The position numbers and the translations under genes were made by a program. Below, piece by piece: positions 1 through 10,532 of a stretch of 64,000 bases of DNA (positions are counted from its first letter, which is position 1; each line of letters opens with the position of its first letter). Under the pieces are notes generated by a model. The model worked only from the letters and a program-made list of their open reading frames with translations. It had not been told where the DNA came from and made no database searches. The DNA lies in contig JAKNDB010000096.1 of assembly GCA_024305405.1 (NCBI GenBank), positions 1 to 64,000 on the forward strand. Reading direction: 5' to 3'. This DNA comes from Dirofilaria immitis (taxonomy: Eukaryota > Nematoda > Chromadorea > Rhabditida > Onchocercidae).

Positions 1-86
1 TTTTGACAATCCCAGTTTCATTCTTGATTAGAAAGAGGACCAAGATAGTCCAATCCAATATTTTCGAATGTTCGAGTACGTTCAAT

Positions 87-596
87 TCAGGTTTTTGGAA
101 GATTAAGCATAATTGGTAACTTAAATGGTTTTGTCTTCCATCTTTTACAGCCTCTGCATTTGTTTAATACTCGCTTGACTTCAGTTCTCCCTTTGGGTAT
201 CCAATATTCTATTCTCAATTCTGAGAGCGTGTGAGCAATACCTGCATGGTAGAGTTCCTCATGTTGGCATTGTATAAAAATTTCAATTATGTGATTATGT
301 CTCGGGAGATAGATTAAATGCGAATTACTTTCGTACTGTTTTAGATTGTCTAATCGGCTTCTGAATTTCCAATAACCATCCCTTTCATCGTAGTACAGAT
401 TCCATTTGTTTATTTCTTCTTCGGTTATTCCTTCTGATTGCGCTTGCTTGATCAAGACTATATTTGCTAATATAAGATCTGCTACTGTTAGTTGACTTCG
501 TACATCCGATAAGGAGTGTAACCATGAAAGTTTCCCTTTGTTATGGAATTTATGAATTTCAACGCCCATGCAGTAACTCTCAATAATCTTGACCAT
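87..596 (-). pseudogene. Bel/Pao pol remnant: pre-integrase linker and integrase H2C2 zinc-binding domain
   Basis: A 169-codon open frame. The C-terminal half carries the integrase zinc-binding signature: histidines in the segment CQHEELYHAGIAH, then the conserved YWIPKGR-type strand, then the KCRGCKRW cysteine pair, followed by the LPxLP-like stretch that precedes the catalytic core. The first ~25 codons are out of frame with the conserved RLLRVTAW-type motif, which reads in another frame just upstream, so the true protein is frameshifted here. The frame also stops before the DYLGPL core motif, which reads in another frame at 1-60. It would have joined cDNA to host DNA as part of a polyprotein; as it stands it is broken and lacks the DDE core within this window. 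Confidence 0.8.
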
Positions 597-710
597 TTAC
601 TAAAACGACTCGCGTCTATAAGTTTAAAAGTTTTATTTATAATAACTTGTTTTGTAACCCTTACTACGGAGATTTCGTTTCCTTCTTCATTTTTGTATTC
701 CCTTCAAAGT

Positions 711-818
711 TGCACTGTTACTTGTGGGCCAATTTCAGATACTTCTTTTAGATTACCTTGACTGTGCACTGTTACTTGTGGGCCAATTGCAGGTACTTCT
801 TTTAGATTACCTTGACTT
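711..818 (-). repeat. 54-bp tandem duplication inside the retroelement
   Basis: Two copies, 711-764 and 765-818, differing at only a few positions. On the minus strand each encodes an 18-residue unit of the type QGNLKEVPAIGPQVTVHS, so the duplication keeps the reading frame. It lies at the junction where gag and integrase have been brought together. Confidence 0.85.
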
Positions 819-836
819 ATATGACCCGATGTTAGG

Positions 837-1295
837 CTAACGAATGGCTGTCTCAAGATCCTTATTATATAACTTTAAAGTAGTTTTGACTTCCCTACCT
901 TGACTTAATAATCGTAAAATACCTTTTTCTTGATCGGCCATTTCGATATAAATTTCTTCCTCTTCTTTCTTTCTTGCTGCATTTGTCGTTTTCTGGATAT
1001 AGTCGAGCCAATTTTTGTTGATAATTTCAAGAATACTAACATATTGCTCGATTCGTTCCAATTTTTCTCCAATGGTTCGTTTTTGAACTTCGTATAGGTG
1101 ACGCGTTTCTTCCTGCGTTAATTGTTGATCGACCGGCGATAAATCCGATAAATCCAATTCGTTTATTTCGGTGAGCAGTAGCTCAAGTTTCTCTAATGTC
1201 GGTTGAGCGTTTTTGATTAAGCTGGTTACATCCCGGTGATTTCCCGGCTCGTGGCACCAAAAATTTGTTGTGGAAGATTTTTGTTGCGGGGACAA
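837..1295 (-). pseudogene. Bel/Pao gag-like N-terminal region
   Basis: A 152-codon frame that begins inside the LTR, so the first ~15 codons are LTR read-through and the true start is uncertain. The body is hydrophilic, Glu/Lys-rich and strongly helical in appearance (segments such as LEKLELLLTEINELDLSDL and ARKKEEEEIYIEMADQEKG), as in the N-terminal coiled-coil region of Bel/Pao gag proteins. No CCHC zinc knuckle is present; it would lie in the deleted part. Position directly after the LTR and the primer-binding-like site supports gag. Coding capacity for the rest of gag is gone. Confidence 0.6.
1241..1259 (-). promoter_or_regulatory. Primer-binding-site-like sequence next to the LTR
   Basis: On the minus strand the sequence TGGTGCCACGAGCCGGGAA lies six bases after the LTR end (TTCCACAACA at 1266). 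It starts with TGG, as tRNA-primed binding sites do, and sits where minus-strand priming would begin. The primer tRNA is not identified. Confidence 0.5.
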
Positions 1296-1634
1296 TCAAC
1301 AAGTGAGAAATTTTTATTAGAAAAAAACAAGGTTGCATCTGTTGCTGTGGATTATATAGGGTGATAAAAGGGGCGTGATGAGAAAAAAATTTGGATTGAA
1401 AAGATTTGTAAATGGATAAAACAGATGTTTTAAGAGGAACAAATGATGAATAATGTGGGAAAGGATTTTGGGTGAATGATGAATAAGAAAATTTAAATAA
1501 ATGTTTTGATTAGTGTGAAAAACAGGAAATCGTTGATGGCTTAGTGTGAGAAACAGAAATCGTTGATGGCTTAATTATTTGTTACAAACAATGTATTTTT
1601 AGGAATTTTATAAATTTGAATTAATTTCCTCTCT
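1266..1634 (-). repeat. 5' LTR of the Bel/Pao element (minus orientation, outer edge truncated or diverged)
   Basis: This block is the reverse complement of the LTR at 2750-3199. The inner end is clear: CTTCCACAACA on the minus strand at 1266. Shared features in order are the U3 repeats (two ~30-bp units containing CAACGATTTCCTGTTT, about 1509-1575), a TATATAA box, TCTAATAAAA, and the terminal TTGATTGTCCCCGCAAC block. Homology to the other copy stops near 1634, about 15 bp short of that copy's TGTCGGG start, so the outer boundary and its target duplication are lost. Confidence 0.8.
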
Positions 1635-2428
1635 TTAAAGAGGATTTTTCTTTCGTTTTAAAGAATGTAGTTTTAACCTTTTCTTTATATATGTCTAGAG
1701 AGGGTTAAGCTTGGATGTAATAATAACACTGTCTTATATAGTAGAAAGTTCGGAATATTTATTTATTAGTGAATAGTACAGAAAAGGGTGAATGAAAATG
1801 GAATTTTTTAATCTTATACTAACCAGAAGGGATTCAGTTTTTTATAATCATTCTAGTAGAAACGATCTATTCCTAGGTAGTTATTCTGATGCTATTTTAC
1901 TAAATACAAAGATTTGAAACGGATAGTGCATCATGAACTAAATTGAACATAAAGATGAGAACAGATGTACGTCATGATACAAAATTAGATATAAAAATGA
2001 AAATGGATGTGGGTTAACATATAATTCTTTTGATGTGAAAATAGCTATGTATGCAAAAGCTTATTTACATGTTACATTTTAATCATTGAATGTAAACTTA
2101 GTTTTAGAGTATAAGAATTTATATGTAAATTAATTTACCAGATGTTGAAGACATAAGTTTGAAGGCGCTTAAAACATATAAAATTTGAGTTGGAGAAATT
2201 TACATTATTAAAATTGAATAAATAATAAGATAGGGAGGATTTCAAGATGCAATTGACTTGTTATTTAGATAAAATTTTTAGATAAAATTATTTTAGAAAA
2301 TTGTCCTGGCTTTTTTTACACAAGAGAAATATCACAAGAATGGTATGTACTGAAGCCTTTCTTAGACTGTCGCTATCTGTAGTCTTGGATCAAAATAATT
2401 ATGTCACCTACCTCTTCATATGTAGTAA
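1635..2428. other. AT-rich spacer, no gene recognised
   Basis: AT-rich sequence with stops in all frames. I see no conserved protein, RNA gene or tandem array here. Confidence 0.6.
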
Positions 2429-3280
2429 AGGTCTAAAAATCTAAGAGAATTAAACGATGACAAGTTGAAACACATTTCTTTTAATAAATGGACGAAAAAT
2501 AACGAAGTACATTATTCGTTTGGATGGCTCGAAGATAGATGCCAATCAACTTCAAATTTCATATATTCGGAAGCAGAAGAATTTATCTATATGATGGAAA
2601 AGGATTGGTATTGATCTTGGTAATAATGAACATTATGAGACTCAAAGTGGGAAATGCATAATTACTACAAATATTATTCCCTGGAATGAGCAGAAAGCTA
2701 CAATCATTGTTTGTACAGGAAAATTAGGAAATTCAGTGCTCGCATATATTGTCGGGAAACCGAGAGGAAATTAATTCAAATTTATTCCTAAAAATACATT
2801 TTTGTAACAAATAATTCATTAACGATTTCCTGTTCTCACACTAATTCATTAACGATTCCTGTTTCCCACACTAATCCGTCAACGATTTCCTGTTTTTGCA
2901 CTAATCAAAATATTTATGTAAATTTCTTATTCATCATTCACCCAAATTCCTTTCCCACATTTGTTCCAATCCAAATATCTGTTTTATCTATTTACAAATC
3001 TTACCAATCCAAATTTTTTTCTCTCATCACGCCCCTTTTATCACCCTATATAAACACAACCACAGCAACAGATTTCAAGCTTGTTTTATTTTTCTTTTCC
3101 TTGGTCCCAGTTTGCGACTTGTCTTCCCTTCCCTCCCTTTTTTCTAATAAAATTTTCGTTACTTGTTGATTGTCCCCGCAACAAAAATCTTCCACAACAT
3201 ATATAATAATCATGTACTGTAGACAGTGTAGACGAATTCATTTGTTTTCGATCACAAAATGTTACGGTGGCAACAAATAA
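2429..3280 (+). pseudogene. Unidentified coding stretch split by a solo LTR
   Basis: From about 2429, after a TAG splice-acceptor-like site, codons run open with protein-like composition (HYSFGWLEDRCQS near 2510, IGIDLGNNEHYETQSGKC near 2605-2660, IIPWNEQKATIIVCTGKLG near 2675-2730). One break near 2598 would be resolved by a single missing A in an A run, the same defect seen in the window's conserved genes. The frame meets the LTR at 2750. Ignoring the LTR and one copy of its TATAT duplication, the same frame stays open downstream to a TAA at 3278-3280. I do not recognise the protein. Alternatively the LTR sits in an intron or the openness is chance. Confidence 0.35.
2750..3199 (+). repeat. 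Solo Bel/Pao LTR with TATAT target-site duplication
   Basis: The 450-bp unit starts TGTCGGGAAACC and ends CTTCCACAACA, with 5'-TG...CA-3' termini. It is flanked by TATAT at 2745-2749 and again at 3200-3204, a 5-bp target duplication of the size Bel/Pao integrases make. No internal region follows, so it is a solo LTR left by recombination between two LTRs. Inside are three ~30-bp U3 repeats (about 2814-2904), a TATATAA box near 3050, a TCTAATAAAA polyadenylation-type signal near 3143, and the terminal block shared with the copy at 1266-1634. Confidence 0.85.
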
Positions 3281-3567
3281 TTGTAAATTTATTAATCCTT
3301 ATAACATGCATGGAAATATTCTAATCGATTTGGAAAATTTGATTTTTGGAAAAAAATGATTTGGAAAAAAATTTCAATGCATTGGAAGTTAATCACCCTT
3401 TGTGTATGCATTTTTATATTCTTTCTGATAATAATCGCTATTAGGATCAAATCTGATTCAATTTGTCCAATGTGTCTTACTCACTACTTTAAAAAGTGCA
3501 AAATCGCAATACTTAATTATAAAAGCAAAGCTTTCGTGCTAGAACTCGTGTTACCGGTTTTTTTTCT
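3205..3567. other. Spacer with one short open frame, no supported gene
   Basis: Apart from the possible end of the split coding stretch (to 3280), this holds a 76-codon plus-strand frame at 3356-3586. It would encode one hydrophobic helix (LITLCVCIFIFFLIIIAIRI) followed by a CPMC pair, but it runs into the tandem array and has no family resemblance. I do not call it a gene. Confidence 0.5.
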
Positions 3568-3975
3568 CGACAACTCTAATCGATAAACGATAATCATCAA
3601 ATGTTATTTGCTTAAACATATGTTTTTCCCTGACAATAAATCGATAATCGATAATCATCAATTCTGTCAATCAATTTTATTCAAACACATGTGTTTCTTT
3701 TCCCGATAATAAATTGATAATCGATAATTATCAGCTTTATCAATCATTTTTTATTTAAATTTTTTTCTTGACGAAAAATCGATTAACCGATAATAATCAG
3801 TTTTATCAACGATTTTTACCTAAGATTTTTGCTTGACAATAAATCGATTATCGATAATCACCAGTTTTATCAATCATTTTTATTCAAGTTTTTTCGTGAC
3901 AATAAATCGATTATCGATAAGCAACAATAATCGATAATTATCAATTCTATCAATCAATTTTATTTAAGCATATAT
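3568..3975. repeat. Degenerate tandem array rich in ATCGAT/ATTATCGAT
   Basis: About six units of 63-71 bp. Anchors of the type GACAATAAATCGAT start near 3568, 3632, 3703, 3770, 3835 and 3898. Each unit contains palindromic AATCGATTATCGATAATC sequence followed by a TTTTATCAATCATTTTTATT segment. The palindromic core is better conserved than the linker. Unit length drifts downward along the array. Confidence 0.85.
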
Positions 3976-4108
3976 TTTTGGAAAATGAAATTTCGTTCCT
4001 TTTTTTTTCCGCCACCTTTATTAAACAAGACGTAATCAAACAAAATTCAATTCGTTACGATCCCAAATGTTTTCCTCCGAAAATCTTTGAGTTCTTTCAG
4101 TCGGAAAT

Positions 4109-4848
4109 GTCGGAATAAATCGAAATATTTTATAATATAAGTAGATCGAGATAACTAAAATATTTTTAGATTATATGAATATGTCGGTTCCTTCATATTT
4201 TTTAAGGTCTAATTGTCAAATTCTGCAACCACTTAAACAGTTCAAAACACGAAAACATTTTATAATCAATCATCGTGTCAGTATAACTTATAAACCTATG
4301 TCAATTCTGGTCATAATACTCTGGAAAACTATAAACATCCTCAATATAAAAGATTCTGGGACGGCTGTTTTGTTATTACTTGGAATCTCCCATATTATTT
4401 TTTTGTTATTGGTCTGCTCTCCACTGATAAAAAACTATCGTACGTGGTCGCATTACAATAGATATAATAATATCGGCCAAGCGCTTCTCTCGCTATCCAA
4501 TCAAAATGCTCACATTTCTCATTTCACGCAAATAAAACAAAAACCCTTCTTTTACAGTAAATTTAATGGTTTATACGGTTATAAAATTGATACGATGATT
4601 GGTTGTGAGAATATCAGAACTTTTCAAAGTTATAACCGCCAAGAATATGACATAGAATTAGAAAACTAATAAGATGATTGATATGATTGATGATGAAGAT
4701 GTTTACAAGTTTTGAAATTGTTTACGTGATTGCAGAACTTTACAATTAGATGATTTATACCTTTAAAAATATGAAGTATTCATATAATATAAAAATATCT
4801 TAATTATCTCGATCTACTCATATTATAAAATATTTCGGTTAGTCTGAC
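4109..4848. mobile_element. Foldback/MITE-like element with long inverted arms
   Basis: The left arm (4109 to about 4275) is the reverse complement of the right arm (about 4672 to 4848). The outer ~70 bp, containing CGAAATATTTTATAATA and AGTAGATCGAGATAA, is nearly identical between arms. Homology continues inward with small indels through TTCATATTTTTTAAGGT, CTAATTGTCAAATTCTGCAA and AATCAATCAT. A clean target duplication is not visible and no transposase is recognised. A related arm occurs alone at 56019-56069, which shows that this is a dispersed family. Confidence 0.75.
4175..4669 (+). CDS. Hypothetical 164-residue ORF inside the foldback element
   Basis: The frame starts in the left inverted arm and ends just before the right arm. 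It would encode a basic N-terminal region, two hydrophobic segments (MSILVIILWKTINIL near residue 42, and AVLLLLGISHIIFLLLVC near residue 64) and a polar C-terminal tail. No conserved domain is recognised, and it shows no transposase signature (no DDE/D spacing, no zinc finger). Because the first ~35 codons lie within an inverted-repeat arm, it may be a chance frame. It is recorded because it is long for DNA this AT-rich and spans almost exactly the space between the arms. Confidence 0.25.
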   Translation: MNMSVPSYFLRSNCQILQPLKQFKTRKHFIINHRVSITYKPMSILVIILWKTINILNIKDSGTAVLLLLGISHIIFLLLVCSPLIKNYRTWSHYNRYNNIGQALLSLSNQNAHISHFTQIKQKPFFYSKFNGLYGYKIDTMIGCENIRTFQSYNRQEYDIELEN

Positions 4849-6199
4849 AAAAAAAGTAAATGCTTTTAAAAAGTAATAGTTGCTTAATTGTCGATTATTC
4901 ATTTTCTATCAAACCGTAATTGATGTTGACACTTGATTTGTGTATGTAATGTCATGATAAAAAAATACTTTTCTATAATGATTGATGTGCAGTATGCAGT
5001 ATATTTTGCGTCTTTGATTTGATTATTTGTTATATGGCTTCGATATTGTTTTATGGTTTGTGAAATTGAATTGATAATTTTCTACAAATTTATACTGGTC
5101 TTGAAATAGTACAACATTTTTGGTTAATTGATTTGTGGCTTAAAAATTGTGAGAGTTAGAGTATTATTTGACATTTCGAAAATTGTGCTTCTATCGCTCT
5201 CTTTTTTTCTGGTTTAATTTTTATGCATAATCTCTGAATGATTGAAAAATGTAATTTAGGATGTGTTTTATATAAAATTGTTATTCAGTCTTCTTGTGCA
5301 GGCATATTTAAATTCACATTTAATATGTTATATTCCATTCCCACTAATTTTACTTTTTAATCTTTTTACGATAAACGGTAACTTATTCATGCCATTTTAC
5401 TACTTTGAATATTAGTGCATTTGAAAAAATATTCATCTGCAAACCTTGTCCAATTTTTAAACACGCAAATATAAATTAATTGCTATCTGTCTATGAGTGA
5501 CATCCAATTCTTAAAAGTCTAAAAAGCTTTACAAGTTCCCTTTACCCTGTATGCTTCTAAAGGTTCCCTTTACTCCGCATGCTTCTAAAAGGGCATACTG
5601 ATTTCAAAAAGAAATGATAAATTAGAATCGATATGTGAAATGTTTGTTCTGCCACCGACCTGTTTTTCATGTACTTCTTGTCTTTTTTGGTTGTTGCTAA
5701 CAAAAGAAATACTTAAATATCTTTCTTTCGAATAAGAGAAGTGAACCTTTTTCTACATTTGGGCTTATACAATATTATAAGCACAATATCTTACCTATAC
5801 AAGGGTTTGAATCAAATGCGCAATATACGGGAATATCAAAGAATACGAACAAATATCATAATGCTTATTGAGAAGTCATATTTTTCGTTTTGATTATTCT
5901 CGTCGAAATAGTTATTGAATAACAGATCTTGATTGACAGTCGAATCGTCTTTTCGAACTGTTCTCAAACTTGGGTAATTAGACCGCGATTATTCCCTTAT
6001 AAAAAAATGAATAAGCAAATATGCTAATAAACTTTGTCCTCATCCATTTTTACTTCAAATCATTTTTTATAAAGTTACAAGTTTTATTTGGCAAAAAAAA
6101 GTTGAATTTCAAGAATGAACACAAATGAAATATACTGTTTTTCTTCGCTTGGAATATAATTCAAAATTATAATATATATTTTAATATTTATATTATACT
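4849..6199. other. AT-rich intergenic DNA, no gene seen
   Basis: No conserved coding segment or RNA gene recognised. A short near-duplicate, TTCCCTTTACCCTGTATGC / TTCCCTTTACTCCGCATGC, occurs at about 5537-5585. Confidence 0.6.
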
Positions 6200-6420
6200 T
6201 TAAATTGTAATATAAATATAATATTTGATTAGTATATTTATAAATGATAGTAATAATTATAATATAAATATCATATCCGATCAGTATATTCAAAAATTAT
6301 AATGATAATATAATACAAATATCATATCCGATTAGTATATTCAGAAATGATAATGATAATTATAATGTAAATATCATATTTGATTAATATATTTAAAAAT
6401 TGATAGTGATATAATAATAA
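6200..6420. repeat. AT-rich tandem repeat, ~60-bp unit
   Basis: Three to four degenerate units with the core AATATCATATCCGATCAGTATATTC followed by AAAAATTATAATGATAAT-like linkers. Copies of the core are centred near 6220, 6270, 6325 and 6385. The array ends about 270 bp beyond the stop of the minus-strand phosphatase gene. Confidence 0.75.
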
Positions 6421-6693
6421 CGATATATGATAATAATGATAACAATATTTGTAGAAAAATGAAAAATAATGAAAGTATATTTGAAATGACAAACAATATT
6501 TTCTCGAAACTTAATCAATAATTTTTATTCCATTGATATGATATCCATTTATTACGATGCATGCAGCTTATTGATTTCATAAGAGATTTTCAATATGATA
6601 AGAAAAATATTGAAAAAATTGGAAAACTTTTAATGATAATTTTGATGCTTTATCTTTATCAATTCATTTCAGCATTTTGTATATTACATGCAT

Positions 6694-9600
6694 TTAAAAA
6701 TTGATCAACTTTTTCCAGATTTTCTTTCGGTACTTTTTATGAGTTAACAAATAATTCATAACATGTTGATGTACTGCCAAATATTGTTTCCAAGACTATA
6801 AATTAAAATTTGGTAATTTAAATGTTAGTTAATTATATCGATTACTATATTATAAGTATTTTACAATAATGATATATATAAATTTAAATGATAATATGTG
6901 TTAAAATATGCTTAATGATAAAAAAATGATATAATATGATTGTATATATTTATAAAAGATTGGTTATTTTTTTATGATCAATATTTTGGTTGATTTTATC
7001 TTATCACTGATTAAGAATAAAAATTGTTAAGCTGTAATTATCACAAAAAAATCATAAATGCTTGTTAATTTATTGGATATCATCAATACTTAATTTATTA
7101 TTTTATTTCAATTTCATATAATTATTTATAATATAATATAATAAAGAAAAATGCTTACATTAACAGCTTGTGATCGTTGTTTACGTAAATCAAATATTAA
7201 ATCAGCCATAATACAATTTTCACCTTTACTTAACATTTCAAGTACCAATTCAATTGCTATAAATGTTGCTGAACGACCGATACCTGTTGTGCAATGAATT
7301 GTAATTGGATATCTGCAATATTAAATATTTATCATTAATTTATCATTGATCGAATATTTATCATTAATTAGTATTGATTAGTATTATGATAATATGTATA
7401 ATACTATTTTTAATTACTGAAATAAAAATTAATAGCAAAAATTTTCGTTAAATAGCAAATATTATTCGTATTTCCGACTTCATCTATCGTAAATTGATAT
7501 TTCAATAATTTTTTAAATTAATATCATATAATGATTAATAGGCTGATTTATCTATCATAAATTGATATTTCTGTATTACTATTATATAATGACAGATAGG
7601 TAATATAGAAAATTTTGCTGATAATTTTTTTAGCTTATGATAAGATTTAAATGTAATAAATAAAATTTAAATTTATCAATGATTAATAATTAAATAATAA
7701 TATCTCGAGATAGCAATTTATCGCTTTATAAATCATGAAAAATGTCACGTTAAAATAACACTACTTAAATATTTATAAAAGATATGAACTTTGATCGTCT
7801 AATTTCTTTTGCAATTCGTCGTATCATCTCGAATGATGGTGGTGGCATTTGATCAGCCCATTCAGGCCAATAAAAATGTGTACAACTATGAAGACCCAAT
7901 CGAGAATTAATACGAAGTTTACTTTCTGTTGCCGTATAATTTACATTATCTTCTTGTATTTCAATCTGAAAAAAAACTATTTGATTATGAATAATCAATG
8001 AGCGGTAATCGATTGATCTTTTATAGAAGAAATATTTATTAACTAATTTTTATGAAAAGATTGGTTGATTAGTAAAATTGAAATAAAAATTTGCAAATTG
8101 ATATATTGCATAAATGTTAATCATTTCATTTAATCAAATTAATCAATAATCGAAAAAATATTTATAAATCTAAATTTATTTAAAATAAATTTTATAAAAA
8201 TTTTTATGAAATGAACTATCTGATGGAAATAAGATAAAATCTATGATATTTAACATTTATAATTCAATAAATCTTAAAAGTTTGATTTAAAAAAAAATGA
8301 ACCTTTTTTATTTCAGCATTTCTTACTTCCGTATCACCATATTCAACTCGTTGTCCTTCTTCACGTGGCCAATAATCAGCACATACTGACATATTATTTT
8401 CAACAAAATCACATAACATAACAATATATTCACAATGTGTTTGACATATCATTCGCCAAAAATCCTCAATTGTTGTTTCAAGTGGAGCCTATAAAATCAT
8501 AGAAAAATTTATTCGATCAAAAACAAAAAAAATCATTCAAATAAAATGTACGCTAATTTTTGCGATACATTGCGATAATTTATTGCGATAGCTTTTTTCA
8601 TCTTTGCTATTAATCATTAATATATAATCAATTATTGATAAAATTTGTACGACACATTGCGACAATTTATTGCGATAGTCAATTTCCTTTATTATTTCTT
8701 CTTTCCTATTAATCATTAATATATAATCAATTATTAATAAAATATAATCCATTACCTGCGTACAAATGAAACGTTTTTACGTTTACCAGAATGAATAAAA
8801 TTAGCGTGAATATAATTTACTCGTACGTCTACGTTTTTAGAATAACACGTGTTTTTCAATACATCTAATATCCTATAATATTAAAATTAACATATATTAA
8901 TAATAATGCTTGCAATAATAAAATATATTAAAATTTTTTAGAAATTATTTTTTCAAAATTTAAAATATTTAATATAATTAAATTATTATCTTTTAATTCT
9001 AAAATATTAATTTCTTTTTTTTCTTATAAAAATTAATTAAACATATTTTCAATTATTTTTTGCGTTTATTTCATTAAATTCTTTTATATTTTGAAATATA
9101 AAAAAATTCTAAATTCTTTTGATTTAATTTTTTAATTTAAAAATTAAAAAATTATAAAAATAAAAAAAGAAAAATTGTATTTTTTTAACTCGATAACGAT
9201 TCCTTTCATCTTCCAGTGTTCCATAAAGAATTTCCGTACTTTTTATTTGATTCAATCGTTCATAATCTTTTTCATTTCATCAATACCCTTATCTAACACA
9301 TTTTGTATCCATGATACTATCTAAGAAAGAATATAAATTTTAATGCATAGCACAGATATGGATAAATAGAATTACTATTTATAGATAGTTAATAAATTAT
9401 TAATAAATTTATTATAATGATAAATTTGGAAAATATCAATTAATGAAGAAGAATAAAACTGATAACTAAATGCTATTTGATCATATCTTTTTTAATTCTT
9501 AAAAATTTAACAATAAAAATTATTAAAATTTAATTTCTTATTTTCAATTCAAAAACATGAAATTATTAAGCAAAAAAACTTTCAAAAAATTTGTATTAAT

Positions 9601-10532
9601 TTTTCATATATTTTATTATTTCTTAAATGCCAAAAAAATTTTTTTATTCTTAATTTTTTACTTATATTTTTAATTGAAATAAAAAATAATTTCATTTTGC
9701 TAAATTATCACCGCTTTTTGTATTTTTCCTTCCTTTCTTCCTCTGTTAATTTATCATTATCAGTTTTTGATTCACTCTCCATTGTTTTTTTGATAATAAT
9801 ATTGCTTGAGGTGAGTTAAAATCCATCGTAACATCATCATCATCGGTAACTGTATTCATGATTGAATGTTTCGATGATGATATATTCGAATTTTTCACAC
9901 GATGATGCTGATGATGATGATCTTGACTACTACGTATATGACGATAATATTGACCAAAATGATGTTCTGTATTTATAAATTATAAATTTTAAAATATAAA
10001 AAATCTTAGATTTTAAAATTTAAGATCAATACATTATATATTAACATGCGTTGAATTGATTTTTTGTTAAAACAAAATTTTGGCCGTAATTTATGAGTGT
10101 TTTCTCGAGATAAAAGAAGAGGAAAATTTAACTGATGTGTAACAGTAACAGATGAAGCGAAGTATGGAAAAATAAAAGTTTTTTAGAGCATTTTTGAATA
10201 ATTGAAAATGGCTAAAATCCTGGAAAGAATTTTTTGAATTTTGACATCATCAAATGAATCGAGAAGAGTACTTCTATTCTTTTATGCTTTTCGCTTCTTT
10301 AGCTTTCTAATTTCATATTATTAAATTAAATGAAAGCTTCTTTTAATTATTTTTAAAACTGAAATTAGAATTCTAATTAAAATTTTCATATACTTTTTGT
10401 AGATGTTCGCTTTTTGCTCAAACGACGTCGCATTGCCGGAAGCGAAGATAATAAACGATTTTTTGCCTTTCTTTTAGAAGAAATTAAATCTGTTTTATTT
10501 CGGCCTCTAAAAATATTACCCATTGTTGCCAT
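6694..10532 (-). CDS. Nematode-type protein tyrosine phosphatase (8 exons)
   Basis: Joined exons on the minus strand: 10532-10394, 9966-9712, 9320-9190, 8872-8756, 8488-8303, 7965-7790, 7312-7159, 6795-6694 (TAA at 6696-6694), about 421 residues. Residues 1-130 are basic, low-complexity and His/Ser-rich. The phosphatase domain follows with family motifs in order: [42 protein letters not shown], the acid loop [11 protein letters not shown], the catalytic HCTTGIGRS with Cys and Arg intact, and the Q-loop QRSQAVNSW. The acid loop has WAD where most members have WPD, keeping the Asp. Six one-base deficits occur (T runs near 9785, 9714, 9268, 8852, 8834 and 8774). Allowing for them the total is a multiple of three, so I treat the gene as intact. 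It resembles the expanded nematode PTP families; substrate unknown. Confidence 0.85.
8555..8750. repeat. Two-copy duplication in a phosphatase intron
   Basis: The blocks ATTGCGATAATTTATTGCGATAG and ATTAATCATTAATATATAATC each occur twice, at 8569/8656 and about 8609/8708. They are separated by linkers of different length. The duplication lies in the intron between exons 4 and 5. Confidence 0.75.

Larger units (their letters stand above)
1..1634 (-). mobile_element. Bel/Pao LTR retrotransposon, internally deleted, 3' end off the window
   Basis: Read on the minus strand the order is LTR (about 1634 to 1266), a primer-binding-site-like sequence, a gag-like ORF (1295-837), a short linker with a duplicated segment (818-711), then the pol linker and integrase zinc-binding region (about 640-87), continuing to the window edge as the start of the integrase core (an FENIGLDYLGPL-like motif, broken by frameshifts, lies in 1-60). 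Protease, reverse transcriptase and RNase H should lie between gag and integrase but only about 200 bp separate them, so the element carries a large internal deletion. It is a non-autonomous relic. Assignment to Bel/Pao rests on the integrase zinc-binding region and the pre-integrase RFSKWSRLLRVTAW-type motif. Confidence 0.8.

Noticed and set aside
1266..3199. Reading the two inverted LTRs as one complete element
   Set aside because: LTRs of one element are direct, not inverted. The second has its own TATAT duplication, so they are separate insertions.
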